The notes: generated by a model not told the origin, from the letters alone. 64,000 nucleotides of DNA from Candidatus Krumholzibacteriia bacterium (GCA_016744705.1 JADGDU010000012.1:1-64000); one strand, 5' to 3'; positions 54,670 through 64,000 are shown, counted from the first letter of the stretch. Numbers and translations are program-made.

Positions 54670-57221
54670 TCCTCAGGGCTTCTTTCCATGGCTGGGGTTC
54701 GGCGCCGCAAAATGGTGGGCAACAATAACATGATCAGGGTGAGAATCCCCCCTATGATGGAAAGAGTCAATCCCCGCTTAACCCCAGGGTCAGTGAAAGT
54801 CCACTGAACCGTGTGATTTCCTGCCTCCAGAGCCACAGCTCGCAGCACCAGATCAGCCGTCAACACAGGGACGGGTTGGCCATCAACTTTGGCGCTCCAG
54901 CCCGGTACCATCATGTCTGAAAGCAAGAGCAGGGCCGGAACAGGGCTGTTGACCTCCAAAATGATCTCATTGAGGCCATCTTTGGTAAAAACAGGCTTTG
55001 GCAGGGGCTGCGAGGTGCTACCGGGCAAAACCGCTGGAGCCTGGTCCAGGAAAACTTTCTCTACCACATCAAAACGGCCATCTTGAACACCGTCCAGAAA
55101 GGGCTCCAGGGCGTCCTTTTCCGGCAACGCGGACACAAGTTCCCACTGGGTCAGCAGCCGGGCCCGGGGCATGGCACTCAAATTTTCATAAAAGACAGGG
55201 CGCGAAGAAGGCTGAGCAATGGGAACCAGCCGGGCTCCAAGGGAGGCCAGAGCTTGCAATTGGCCCTCGGAAAAAGATTCATCATAGGACACAATGCGCC
55301 CGCTCAGCCAGGAGGCAATGCGGGCAGCGGGTTGCTGGCCATAGAGCCTTTTCCTGATTTGTTCATATTGAGCCAATTTGGCAGGATGATAACCACCAAG
55401 GCTGCGCACACCATCGCCCATCCAGGAATTCTGACCACCATGGGAACCCAGCGGATAAACCCGGTCATCCCCCACCAGAGATTTCAAAAGGGAGGCTTGA
55501 GGACCACTTTCGCTTTGGGCTGCCCGATAAGGTCGCAAAAGCTTGCCCGCCGGTGAGAGCATGCCCCGCCCCTGAGGATCCTGCACCACCACCTGGAGGC
55601 CTTTGTTGGGTTGCACAATCAATTTATCCACGGCCCCAAGATCCACCGCCACCAGCACCACAAGAACCCAGACAAGGCGGTTGGAACCCAAAATGGATGA
55701 ACGGTTGCGGCCCCAAATGGCAGCCGCGGCAGTGATCAAAACCAAACCAATCAGCATGAGGCTGGACTGATGGAGGTTCCAGGCCTCGGCCAGCAAAATA
55801 TCCGGAGCTGCTTTCCCTGCGGAATCAGCCAGAGCCTTCAGGTCGGCCGTGAAAAAACCTTCTGCCATACCCGTGAGAGACCCCATGAGCAGGATAAAAC
55901 CCAGGCCAGCCAAGGCAGCCGGAAAAATGACGGGAAAAAGACCCTTAAGTTTGCCTTCAGCCAAACGCGTGGCACCAATGGGCGCCAAAATTGCCGCCGC
56001 AAAAGCAGGCAGAATGAGGATCATGGATGGCACACGGAATTTGTTAAAATAGGGCAACCAACCATACAGCCATTCATAAAACCCAAATCCGAAATTACCG
56101 AAAGAAACAAACACAGCCAGCAGCGTCATAACCAGAAGGGCGCTCATCAAGCTGCGGTAGCGTACAGTCCAGGCTCCCAGCACCAGAGCCAGAATCAGAA
56201 AACCAAAATAATTGGGGTAGTCGTTAAAGGGCATCCGACCCAGATAGGTCGCTTTGCCAAAACCAGCGGCCAAGGGCAATACAGTGGTGCCGTATTCCGC
56301 AGGAGCCAAGCTCCAACCCGTGGCGTAATCAATGCCCACTCCTCCACCGCCGGCCGTGTCCTGCCCTCGAATGCTGAGACCAGCGTAGTTTTGCACAGGC
56401 ACCAGCAGAACTGCACCGATGAGAAACCCCACCAGCAATCCCACGGCCACCTGCCCCACCCGGGTCCAGCGCACGGCAGCCTTCAAAGCTCGCCCGGCCT
56501 CTTCCAAAGGCCATACGGCATTCCAAAGAGAAAGCCAGGCCACCAGTGCCAAGGTGTAATACGTAATTTGCACATGGCCTCGTAGAAGTTGCAAGCCAAG
56601 GAAAAGCGCAACCAGTCCTACAGACCGCCAGCTCTTGCCATCCAGTACACGCCACACCGAAGCGACAATCCAGGGCATGTACATGGCAGCACCCAATTTG
56701 GAGCCGTGACCATGCACGCCCCAGGCCACCACTTTGGGAAAGAGCAACCAAATGACTGCTCCCAGAACCAATGCAGCAAAAGGCAGTTTCCAACGGGAGA
56801 GCAACCAAGCCATGCCCAGTCCGCCAAAAAGAAGGTGCCCAAACATCCAGGTCAGAGGCGGCAGCCCCCAGCCTTGCAAAGTATTGAAAAAAACAGCCGG
56901 AGGATAAAGGTATTTGAGATAAGACAAGGATCCAAAAGAAGGCATCCCCCCAAAGATGTACGGATTCCAGAGGGGGTACTCGCCCTCGGCCAAACCAGCA
57001 TCACCCACCTGGGTGAAAGACAAGGCATTGCCAGCGTCGGCACTCAGGAAAACCTTACCCTGGGTCATCGCTCCCTGGTAAACAAACCCCAGGACCAACA
57101 ACAGGATCCCAGCCAGGGCCAGCCACTGCCCCCAAAGGGGAAGGCTGAATTCGGGCAGAACTAAACTCTTCTGCTCATCCTTTTGGCGGCTTTGTTTCTT
57201 GGCCAACGAAGTTGCTCCCAT
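54666..57221 (-). CDS. YfhO-family polytopic membrane glycosyltransferase (GT-C fold)
   Basis: About 851 residues with many transmembrane helices and a final extracytoplasmic region. The first loop ADAGNALSFTQVGDAG and YPLWNPYIFGGMPSFGSLSY are typical of the YfhO family (bacterial membrane protein YfhO). YfhO of Bacillus takes a sugar from a polyprenyl phosphate made by CsbB. A GtrB/CsbB-like enzyme is encoded at 58173-59138. The ATG at 57221 (AGG five bases upstream) is preferred over a TTG five codons earlier. Confidence 0.85.
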   Translation of the reverse strand: MGATSLAKKQSRQKDEQKSLVLPEFSLPLWGQWLALAGILLLVLGFVYQGAMTQGKVFLSADAGNALSFTQVGDAGLAEGEYPLWNPYIFGGMPSFGSLSYLKYLYPPAVFFNTLQGWGLPPLTWMFGHLLFGGLGMAWLLSRWKLPFAALVLGAVIWLLFPKVVAWGVHGHGSKLGAAMYMPWIVASVWRVLDGKSWRSVGLVALFLGLQLLRGHVQITYYTLALVAWLSLWNAVWPLEEAGRALKAAVRWTRVGQVAVGLLVGFLIGAVLLVPVQNYAGLSIRGQDTAGGGGVGIDYATGWSLAPAEYGTTVLPLAAGFGKATYLGRMPFNDYPNYFGFLILALVLGAWTVRYRSLMSALLVMTLLAVFVSFGNFGFGFYEWLYGWLPYFNKFRVPSMILILPAFAAAILAPIGATRLAEGKLKGLFPVIFPAALAGLGFILLMGSLTGMAEGFFTADLKALADSAGKAAPDILLAEAWNLHQSSLMLIGLVLITAAAAIWGRNRSSILGSNRLVWVLVVLVAVDLGAVDKLIVQPNKGLQVVVQDPQGRGMLSPAGKLLRPYRAAQSESGPQASLLKSLVGDDRVYPLGSHGGQNSWMGDGVRSLGGYHPAKLAQYEQIRKRLYGQQPAARIASWLSGRIVSYDESFSEGQLQALASLGARLVPIAQPSSRPVFYENLSAMPRARLLTQWELVSALPEKDALEPFLDGVQDGRFDVVEKVFLDQAPAVLPGSTSQPLPKPVFTKDGLNEIILEVNSPVPALLLLSDMMVPGWSAKVDGQPVPVLTADLVLRAVALEAGNHTVQWTFTDPGVKRGLTLSIIGGILTLIMLLLPTILRRRTPAMERSPEE

Positions 57222-57253
57222 GTGCGCCTGGATCAAATCTCCAGGCCGTGAAT

Positions 57254-58180
57254 TTAGTAGGCGACGCTGCGCATTTCATCCAGAACACCCTGCCAAATGG
57301 CCAAAGCCGATTCCATGCGACCGTGCCATAAATGCCAGCCGGTGTGGCCCCCTAAAAAACCGATTTGAGTGACAAACAGCAGGGGCCATGACGCCCGCCG
57401 CCAATGCTTGCCCAGCAAACGCAGATGACTGCGACTGCGCAGGTAAGCCTTGCGAGGACTGTTAGAGCCCAAAGTTGCGCTCACCTTGTGTAAGACCACG
57501 GCGCGTGGCACATGCAGAATGCGCCCACCGGCTTTGGAAATACGTAAACTGTAATCCGCATCTTCCCCATAAAAATAATAACCGTCATCCAGCAATCCGA
57601 CTGTGCGCAACACATCGCTGCGAATCATCAGAGCGCAACCCGTGCCGTAGTCAATAAAACGGCGATTGTAATCCAACTTACCTGCCATTTTTCTGATGCC
57701 GGCGTGGCGCACCCAACCCGTGTGACGCCCCACAAGGCCACCATCATACCAGATGAGAGCCGGGTTGTTGGCGTAACAGATGCGCGGTGTGACGGCCCAG
57801 GCATCAGGTGTATCTTCCAGGGCATCAGTCATACGGCGCAGACTGCCTTCGGGCACAATGGTATCATTGTTTAGCAAGAGAATGTGCCCGGAATATTGCT
57901 CATCCCGCAGCTGACGCAGAGCCACATTATTGCCCCCGGCCCAGCGCAGATTTTCACCCGTCTCCAATATTTCCACATCCGGATAGTTGGTCCGGGTCCA
58001 GGCCACGGAATCATCTGCGGAGCCATTGTCCACCATGATGACCCGCAGCTCCATGTACGGGGCATCCCTGAGGGAACGCAGGCAATCGGGCAGGTCTTCC
58101 CGCCCATTCCAATTAACCACCACCACGGCCAGTTTCTGAGGGCTTCTGCCTTCTGGTATTTCCCGGGAAGGATCAGACAC
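57254..58180 (-). CDS. GT2 glycosyltransferase (rhamnosyltransferase-like)
   Basis: 308 residues from a GTG at 58180, which overlaps the preceding stop; a longer TTG start is possible. VVVVNWNGREDLPDCLRSL, VMVDNGSADDSV, LLLNNDTIVPEGS (DxD-like NND) and YFYGEDADYSLR fit GT2 enzymes that add rhamnose and related sugars. The C-terminal helix may touch the membrane. The acceptor is unknown, probably the same lipid-linked glycan. Confidence 0.85.
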   Translation of the reverse strand: MSDPSREIPEGRSPQKLAVVVVNWNGREDLPDCLRSLRDAPYMELRVIMVDNGSADDSVAWTRTNYPDVEILETGENLRWAGGNNVALRQLRDEQYSGHILLLNNDTIVPEGSLRRMTDALEDTPDAWAVTPRICYANNPALIWYDGGLVGRHTGWVRHAGIRKMAGKLDYNRRFIDYGTGCALMIRSDVLRTVGLLDDGYYFYGEDADYSLRISKAGGRILHVPRAVVLHKVSATLGSNSPRKAYLRSRSHLRLLGKHWRRASWPLLFVTQIGFLGGHTGWHLWHGRMESALAIWQGVLDEMRSVAY

Positions 58181-59138
58181 GGTCAGCCACGCGGTAAGCC
58201 TCTTCCGGCTTGCGTCCAGCCACAATCAATTCAGCAATCAAGCCCAGACTGACGGACTGAAAGGCCACGATGATAAAGACCAGCCCCAGCAGCATGCTCG
58301 GTCGCAGATGCATAGGGTTTCCCAGAAGCCAAAGCACTAAGTGGTACAAACTGATGAGGCCGCCGGCAGCAAAAAAGGCGGTGCCGATACGACCAAAAAA
58401 GTGCAGCGGCGAAGTCTGTCTTGCGTGCAGAAAATACACCGTCAGCAGGTCCAAAAAACCATTGAGAAAACGGGCGATACCGTACTTCGTATTGCCGTAT
58501 TTCCGGGCAAAATGGCGCACGGGCATTTCTGTCACTTTAAAACCATCAAGATGAGCGAGAGCCGGAACGTAGCGGTGCATATCACCGTAAAGTTTCACAC
58601 TTTTGGTCACCGACCGCCGGTAGGCTTTGAGCCCACAATTGAAATCGTGCAAACTCAGCCCGCACATACGACTGGTGAACCAGTTAAAGACCTTGCTGGT
58701 ATTGTTCTTGATGAAGCTGTCTTTTCGGTCCTGCTTCCAGCCCGAGACCAGATCCCAACCGTTTTCAATCAAGGCCACAAGATCAGGAATCTCGGCCGGA
58801 TCATCCTGCAGATCAGCATCCATGGTGATGATGATGTCGGCACTGACGCTTTCAAAACCCGCAGCCAGAGCGGCCGCTTTGCCAAAGTTGCGTCCAAACT
58901 TGATGCCATGCACCTGAGGGCGAACCTTGGCCAGATCCTGCACCACTTCGAAGGTGCCATCATCGCTGCCATCATCAATGACCCATACTTCCCAGGTACG
59001 CCCCATTTCCGTGATGGCTGCATCGATGCGCTCCACCAGTTCGGGCAGACTTTCGGCTTCATTGAAGGCCGGCACAACCACCGCAATCTGCGTGCGCAGA
59101 ATCTCTCCCTTGGCAAGAGTCTGGTTCAACTCAGGCAC
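58173..59138 (-). CDS. GtrB/CsbB-like polyprenyl-phosphate glycosyltransferase
   Basis: 321 residues from a GTG at 59138, with AGGAGG seven bases upstream and overlapping the epimerase stop. GT2 core: VVVPAFNEAESLPELVERI, VIDDGSDDGT, ITMDADLQDDPAEIPDL and the GTR-type DFNCGLKAYRRSV. Two C-terminal transmembrane helices (FGRIGTAFFAAGGLISLYHL, LGLVFIIVAFQSVSLGLIAE) anchor it. It should form bactoprenyl-phosphate-hexose for GT-C enzymes such as the YfhO-like protein. Confidence 0.9.
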   Translation of the reverse strand: MPELNQTLAKGEILRTQIAVVVPAFNEAESLPELVERIDAAITEMGRTWEVWVIDDGSDDGTFEVVQDLAKVRPQVHGIKFGRNFGKAAALAAGFESVSADIIITMDADLQDDPAEIPDLVALIENGWDLVSGWKQDRKDSFIKNNTSKVFNWFTSRMCGLSLHDFNCGLKAYRRSVTKSVKLYGDMHRYVPALAHLDGFKVTEMPVRHFARKYGNTKYGIARFLNGFLDLLTVYFLHARQTSPLHFFGRIGTAFFAAGGLISLYHLVLWLLGNPMHLRPSMLLGLVFIIVAFQSVSLGLIAELIVAGRKPEEAYRVADRV

Positions 59139-60180
59139 CGTGGGTCCTCCTGGCAATAACCCAATCCACTTCCCGGGCCAGACCTTCGGCAAAAGTGAGG
59201 CTGGGTTTGTAGCCGATGGTTTTTTCCACATGGGTCCGGTCGGCGAAAGTATCCATCACATCGCCTTTGGCCATGGGATGGTATTCCACCACAGGATTCA
59301 ATTCCGGTTTGCGCTCTTTGAGCAGAGCTGTCAGCATTTCCAAAGTTTCACTGAACACCATGCGGCTGCCACCACCGGTGTTGAAGACTTCCCATTTCTC
59401 ATCACAGGAAACGGCCAGCAGATTGGAACGCACGGCATCCCCCACATAGGTGAAGTCACGGGTTTGGGAACCGTCTCCGTAAACGCTGAATGTTTCCCCG
59501 TCCAAAGCCTTTTCGATGAAAATACGGAAGGCCATGTCGGGTCGCTGGCGGGGTCCGAAGACCGTGAAGTAGCGCAGGCTGCTTGTGGGAACACCAAAAT
59601 TCATGGCGTATAAAACACAGAGATGTTCGGCAGCCATTTTGGTCACTCCGTAGGGTGAGCGTGGCTGAGGCAGGGCCATTTCTGTTACTGGAAGTTCGGA
59701 CTGGTCACCATACACAGAGCTGCTGCTAGAATAGACAAAACGCACCAAAGTATCTTTGACGTCATCGTGCTTACAGGCTTCGAGCAGGCTCTGAGTGGCC
59801 ATGACATTGCGGCTCAGGTATTCGCTGAAGTACTCGCCCCAACTGGCCCGCACGCCGGCCTGGGCCGCGAGATGAAAGCAAGCCACTTTTCCCTTAAGCA
59901 AAGCCACCGGATCCAGATCCAGAAGTTCATTTTCCAGAAACGTGAAGTTTTCGTGGTTGCGAAACCCCGACAGGTTTTCATGTTTGAGATTCACATCGTA
60001 ATAGTCGGTCAGACAATCGACACCAGTGACCTTGCATCCCAGTTCCAGCAAAGCTTCGCTGACGGTGCTGCCAATGAATCCGGCGCAGCCGGTAACCACC
60101 ACTTCGGCTCCCGGCTTCAGCACATTTGTCACCCGAGCAGGCAATGAGGAAACGATTTCCTGCAGTTCTTTACTGTTCAT
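59131..60180 (-). CDS. NAD-dependent nucleotide-sugar epimerase (GalE/UDP-glucuronate 4-epimerase-like)
   Basis: 349 residues from the ATG at 60180, which has GGAGG five bases upstream. The SDR nucleotide site is VVVTGCAGFIGSTVSEALLE, VDCLTDYYDVNLKHENL resembles UDP-glucuronate epimerases, and the catalytic set is SSSSSVYGDQ with SPYGVTKMAAEHL (YxxxK). It interconverts C4 epimers of UDP-sugars. Substrate choice (Glc, GlcNAc or GlcA) cannot be fixed by eye. Confidence 0.88.
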   Translation of the reverse strand: MNSKELQEIVSSLPARVTNVLKPGAEVVVTGCAGFIGSTVSEALLELGCKVTGVDCLTDYYDVNLKHENLSGFRNHENFTFLENELLDLDPVALLKGKVACFHLAAQAGVRASWGEYFSEYLSRNVMATQSLLEACKHDDVKDTLVRFVYSSSSSVYGDQSELPVTEMALPQPRSPYGVTKMAAEHLCVLYAMNFGVPTSSLRYFTVFGPRQRPDMAFRIFIEKALDGETFSVYGDGSQTRDFTYVGDAVRSNLLAVSCDEKWEVFNTGGGSRMVFSETLEMLTALLKERKPELNPVVEYHPMAKGDVMDTFADRTHVEKTIGYKPSLTFAEGLAREVDWVIARRTHGA

Positions 60181-62920
60181 TCTGGCCTCCAATGATTCCC
60201 TGGATCTGTTCCTGTTCCCGGTTCAAATTCTCTCGGCGATATTCTTCAAGCCATTGGTCCATGGTGGGATCCCGCTGACCTGATTGGTGCTCCCATGCAT
60301 CGGCCACCTGGGCGGCTTCTCGTCCGCGTCCCATGCTCTGATAGAGGCTGAGCTGAAGCTGGTAATAGTACAACCGGCCCGGATCGTCAGCGATGCGCTC
60401 CACCAACAACTCCATAGCCAGAGAACTGACTCCGCCGCGCACCAATCCGCTCAAAGTATTGTTGAGCACCCGTTCTTCCACTTCCCGGGGCACGTTTCGG
60501 CTCAGCTGAGCCAACAAATCTTTGGCATCCTGATCCCGGTAAGCTTGCACCAGAAGAATGGGATATAAGTCCAGAGTCTGCTCATTCCAGGGATCAATTT
60601 TCAAACAAGCCTCGAAGGCCACCAAAGCGCCGGCAATATTCCGGGCGTATTCCAGGGAGTCGGCCTCAGCAATGGCCCGGGCCCGGGTGAAGAATTCCCA
60701 ACCAGCACGGTTCAAAGCTGCGGGATAGTTTCCGAACAGGTGATCGGCATTGGCTCCGCGGTAGGAGTCGGTGCGAGTCTCGCCCAACATTTTGGCCAGA
60801 GCATCCAATTCACTCATTCTCAAGGGCTGCCCCTCCTGCCCCAGGATGACTTGCCCTTCATCAGAGGCCAGACCACGGTATTCATTGTAAGTCTCGTGCC
60901 GCTGCTGGCTGTCACCGTCCATGAGCGCTCCCATGCGGTAAACACCCAGCATGTTTTCCAGAACCTTCTCTGGATTGGTCACCGGTTCATTGGTTCCCGA
61001 GTCTTCGTCGAGCAGGCGGTAAGCCATGCCCTCCATCTGCAGCTTTGTGAAGTAACGGATCATATTTTCCGAAGGAATGGTCACCGCAAAGAAGACCGGC
61101 CGTTGGGAGTGTTTGTGGTTGGTGGTGATGATATCATGCACCACAAAATCCTTGATCATCAGGATGGTTTCCTGACCCGACTCCGGATCCACATAACGCC
61201 GGTGTTTCAGGTTGTCGATTTCCTGATCTGTGCGCGCAATATCCAAAGGTGGATCGGCATTCTTCAGCTGTTTCACATACCAGGGCAAATTCACCAGTGA
61301 GAGATTTACCACGGTCACATCGGTGCGGAAATGCTCCACAGCCTGCAGGTACCAGATGGGGAAAGTATCGTTATCACCGTTGGTGAAGATGATGGCGTTT
61401 TCATCCAGACCGGCCATGATATTCCAGGCATACTCGTAGGAAATCCTATTTTCGCTGCGATCGTGCTCAAAGAATTTTCGTTCCATGGGGTTGGCTTGCA
61501 ACAGGGCAATGAGGATGAGCACTCCACCGGTAACTTTAGCCATAGGCGAAAAAGGAACCTGGGCCAAACCCTTGCGCCACTGGCCACCCACCTTTTGCAG
61601 GGCAGCGGCACTTTTGCCTTCAGGCCCCACCGCAAAGCGCACAAGGCTGGATGCTCCCAGACCGATGAAAATGGCAAAGAACAGGAAGGCAGCGAAGTAG
61701 AAATAATCCCGCTCGCGGACTTCGTGATCCGAGAAATTTAAGACCAGGGTGAGGATTTCACCGTTGAACAGATAATTGACCACAGGAACCAGAATCAAGG
61801 GCATCAACCGGCGGAAGCCCTGAACGAGCCCCACGGCTGCCAGCAGGAAAGGCCCCAGCAGAGAGGACGCTGCAGCCAGCTTGCTACCGTTCTGTCCCAG
61901 GAAGTAGAACTGGTTAAGCAGGTAGTTGTAATAATAACCGTACTGAAAGCCCATGGAGGCTTTGCGCACTCCATCCTGCAATTTGGGATATTGCTCACGG
62001 CGCAAAACAGACATGAGAGTATCGAAGTTTTCAGGGTCGGTCTGGTTGATGAACGGTTCGGGTACGGCCCCGGCGCGGATCATCATCATCAGGTGCACCG
62101 TCAGCCCCACAAAGAAGAGTCCGCTGCCCAGCAGTACAAAATTTCGGCCCTGGAAAGAGCGCAACAGAACCAAGGCCACATAGAGCACCAAGGCGCCGAT
62201 GATCAGAGAGTTGTCGCGGATCATGGTGGAGGCCATGAAGATGGCCAGGCCGGAACTCATGAGCAGTAAGTCTGCCAGTGGCAGCTCCCGTTTGCTCGAC
62301 ACCAGAATGAGAATAAAGATACCGGGATAAACCAGCAGCGTGCCCAGGTGGAACCCAACTCCCAATCCCAACAGGTAAATGATCAGCAGCAGCAAGCGGT
62401 TGCTGGCTTCCTGAGCCCGGTAATCGTACCACTTGATGGCCAGCCAGGTCAGCAGGGTCAGCATGAAGGCCGATAGACCGTACACCTCGGCCTCGACGGC
62501 ATTGTTCCAGAAAGTCTCGCTGAAGGCCAGGAAAAGCGCGCCCACAATACCACCCACATGGGCGGACCAACGGGCATCGGGATGCGTTCGTTTGGCCAGT
62601 TCCCAGATGATCAGGTACAGCAGCATCACCGCCAAGGCGCTGAAGAAGGCAGACATGAAATTGATGGCCCGGGCCGTGCGCATGGCCGGCTGAGAGATGT
62701 CGGCATTGCCGAAGAAGATATCGAACACCCGCCCCACCAACACATACAAAGGTGTTCCGGGCTGGTGAGGCACGCCCACAATGTGGCTGGTGGTGATGAA
62801 CTCGCCACAATCCCAAAAATCGGTCGTGGGCCCCAGAGTGAGCAGATACACTCCCAGGGTCAAAGCAAAGACACCAGCGGCCACCAAAACATGCGGCCTG
62901 AGATACCATTTCTCAGTCAA
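60170..62920 (-). CDS. DUF2723-family membrane glycosyltransferase with TPR-like C-terminus
   Basis: 916 residues. The start LYLLTLGPTTDFWDCGEF-like motif (here GVYLLTLGPTTDFWDCGEF) and VGVPHQPGTPLYVLVGRVF are hallmarks of DUF2723, the family of human TMEM260, an O-mannosyltransferase. About 10-12 transmembrane helices are followed by a long extracytoplasmic part, with helical TPR-like repeats at the end. A TTG start (AAGGTG upstream) is required because an in-frame stop lies five codons before it. A Dpm1-like synthase in the same operon could supply the donor. Protein O-glycosylation is the favoured role (inference). Confidence 0.85.
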   Translation of the reverse strand: MTEKWYLRPHVLVAAGVFALTLGVYLLTLGPTTDFWDCGEFITTSHIVGVPHQPGTPLYVLVGRVFDIFFGNADISQPAMRTARAINFMSAFFSALAVMLLYLIIWELAKRTHPDARWSAHVGGIVGALFLAFSETFWNNAVEAEVYGLSAFMLTLLTWLAIKWYDYRAQEASNRLLLLIIYLLGLGVGFHLGTLLVYPGIFILILVSSKRELPLADLLLMSSGLAIFMASTMIRDNSLIIGALVLYVALVLLRSFQGRNFVLLGSGLFFVGLTVHLMMMIRAGAVPEPFINQTDPENFDTLMSVLRREQYPKLQDGVRKASMGFQYGYYYNYLLNQFYFLGQNGSKLAAASSLLGPFLLAAVGLVQGFRRLMPLILVPVVNYLFNGEILTLVLNFSDHEVRERDYFYFAAFLFFAIFIGLGASSLVRFAVGPEGKSAAALQKVGGQWRKGLAQVPFSPMAKVTGGVLILIALLQANPMERKFFEHDRSENRISYEYAWNIMAGLDENAIIFTNGDNDTFPIWYLQAVEHFRTDVTVVNLSLVNLPWYVKQLKNADPPLDIARTDQEIDNLKHRRYVDPESGQETILMIKDFVVHDIITTNHKHSQRPVFFAVTIPSENMIRYFTKLQMEGMAYRLLDEDSGTNEPVTNPEKVLENMLGVYRMGALMDGDSQQRHETYNEYRGLASDEGQVILGQEGQPLRMSELDALAKMLGETRTDSYRGANADHLFGNYPAALNRAGWEFFTRARAIAEADSLEYARNIAGALVAFEACLKIDPWNEQTLDLYPILLVQAYRDQDAKDLLAQLSRNVPREVEERVLNNTLSGLVRGGVSSLAMELLVERIADDPGRLYYYQLQLSLYQSMGRGREAAQVADAWEHQSGQRDPTMDQWLEEYRRENLNREQEQIQGIIGGQNEQ

Positions 62921-63003
62921 AACAACACCTTTTCAGAAGATAACGCGATCAATTGACACAAACACCTCCGGGCCTGCCATCAGGCGCCCAGTGGTACAGA
63001 ATG

Positions 63004-63032
63004 AATCTAACACACTAAAAAGCAGGCAACAA
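63004..63032 (-). promoter_or_regulatory. Weak candidate promoter upstream of the DUF2723 gene
   Basis: TTGTTG (63027-63032), 17 bases, TAGATT (63004-63009) on the minus strand in the 134-base spacer. Each hexamer is only a partial match, so it may simply be read-through from the upstream gene. Confidence 0.3.
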
Positions 63033-63054
63033 CCGCCCGCTGCACAAGTTCCGA

Positions 63055-64000
63055 TCATTTTTTGGGCGATTCAGGACTGCGCCCCCAGCGACCCAGCCAG
63101 AGCAAAACTCCGCCCTGCAGGCTGAAAACAACCTGGACCAGGTAGGCTGCCACTTCCATGGCCACCACCTGGGGTGCCCCCAGCCCGCTAAAAACCAACA
63201 ACTGGGCCGATACAGATTCCCGTAACCCTATGCCATTGATAGTGATGGGCAAGGTCAGGCTCAAAGCAAGCATCGGCACCAGGACCAACAACTGAACCAC
63301 CTGTTCCAGGCTCAGGGTCAGACCCAGGCCAAAGGCCACCAGCAAATGAGTGGCCATGCGTAGAAATTGCACCAGGAGACTGAAGAGAAAGACTCCGTTC
63401 AACCATCTCACCTTATGCCGGAAGTGCGCTAACTCGGCAATGACCTTTTCCAGCCATTGGCCAGCTGCAGTCAATCCCAGTCCGTGAAAAACACCTGGCA
63501 GCCATGCACCCAGACGCCGTGATAACAGCAGCGACAGAATGGAGACCAACCCGACGGTGATCACGATGAGCAAAAGTGCCGAGGTCGGCAGAGCATATCC
63601 CCTGGCCGTAGCCACAAAAAGAGCCACCACCGCCAAAGTGGTCAGAGCCGTCAACCCAATAAGCCGATCCAATAAAGTGGAGCAAAACACACCCAGGGCC
63701 CGGTTTTCTTTCCTGCCGAGATCGACAATTTTATAAGCATCGCCACCAATATTGGCCGGAAGGAAGTTATTAAAAAATAGCCCAATGAAATACAATCTGC
63801 GGATTTCCCGCCCGGGGGCTTCAATGCCTGCTGCTTTTAAAATCCAGGACCATTGCAGAGCCCCACCAAAAGCAGACAGGGCATACACGGCCAGGGAGGC
63901 CGCCAACCAACCCCAGTGCGGATGTTTCATCACTTGCTGAATTTCAGACAATGAGAGCCGGGAAAGAACAAAGGCCACCAGCCCCACGGTGACAGCCAAC
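63055..64000 (-). CDS. Lysylphosphatidylglycerol-synthase-TM/flippase-like membrane protein (5' end outside window)
   Basis: At least 314 residues, open to the window edge. About 8-9 transmembrane helices. GGALQWSWILKAAGI, LFFNNFLPANIGGDAYKI and LLDRLIGLTALTTLAVVALF fit the PF03706 / UPF0104 family (LPG synthase TM region, AglD-like). This version has no lysyl-transfer domain. Such proteins are linked to lipid or polyprenyl-phosphate sugar translocation. It lies 134 bases upstream of the DUF2723 gene. Confidence 0.8.
   Translation of the reverse strand, partial: LAVTVGLVAFVLSRLSLSEIQQVMKHPHWGWLAASLAVYALSAFGGALQWSWILKAAGIEAPGREIRRLYFIGLFFNNFLPANIGGDAYKIVDLGRKENRALGVFCSTLLDRLIGLTALTTLAVVALFVATARGYALPTSALLLIVITVGLVSILSLLLSRRLGAWLPGVFHGLGLTAAGQWLEKVIAELAHFRHKVRWLNGVFLFSLLVQFLRMATHLLVAFGLGLTLSLEQVVQLLVLVPMLALSLTLPITINGIGLRESVSAQLLVFSGLGAPQVVAMEVAAYLVQVVFSLQGGVLLWLGRWGRSPESPKK

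Overview
The window is bacterial chromosome, almost entirely coded on the minus strand. Only two genes, rpmB and a CheY-like receiver, read on the plus strand. It combines translation and transcription housekeeping genes, a division and cell-wall (dcw) cluster, and a large surface-glycan operon. Several traits suggest a Gram-negative-type member of the FCB-related or neighbouring candidate phyla (Krumholzibacteriota, Eisenbacteria or Gemmatimonadota-like): meso-diaminopimelate-type MurE, FtsI with PASTA domains, an RGG-tailed PNPase, and several very large secreted proteins ending in FlgD-like / type IX-like sorting domains (PNPFNP motif). This placement is inference from gene content.

Region 1 (1-18341). 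A rimP-nusA-ylxQ-infB-rbfA/nrnA-truB-ribF-(capD)-rpsO-pnp-M16 peptidase series runs leftward from a promoter near 15.9 kb. RbfA and the DHH phosphoesterase NrnA are fused into one protein. A membrane UDP-sugar 4,6-dehydratase (CapD/FlaA1 type) sits between ribF and rpsO. infB is broken by one missing base near 11306. The rimP leader carries a terminator-like hairpin with an apparent alternative pairing. recG lies upstream, divergent from rpmB.

Region 2 (18368-37765). A TPR-parvulin secreted protein and a response regulator lead into the dcw cluster, whose transcription order is mraZ-STAS-rsmH-ftsL-ftsI-murE-murF-murD-ftsW-murC-ftsQ-ftsA-ftsZ-TPR. mraY, murG, murB and ddl are absent from it. 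A STAS-domain gene lies between mraZ and rsmH. A consensus-like promoter with a series of 10-bp-spaced TGGNG repeats (candidate MraZ operator) drives the cluster.

Region 3 (37766-43965). Two tandem paralogous secreted proteins of about 1,000 residues follow one another. The upstream copy has a near-consensus promoter overlapped by a perfect inverted repeat and followed by a 5' mRNA hairpin.

Region 4 (44116-64000). A tightly packed operon encodes a Wzx-type flippase, a FemAB-like acyltransferase, a DegT aminotransferase, a soluble 4,6-dehydratase, a secreted beta-propeller protein, a GT2-phosphoglycosyltransferase fusion, a Dpm1-like synthase, a YfhO-like GT-C, a GT2, a GtrB-like polyprenyl-phosphate sugar synthase, a nucleotide-sugar epimerase, a DUF2723 (TMEM260-type) GT-C and a flippase-like LPG-synthase-TM protein. 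Read together these make amino-sugar and polyprenyl-phosphate sugar donors and move them to an acceptor outside the membrane. The co-encoded secreted propeller protein is a plausible acceptor (hypothesis).
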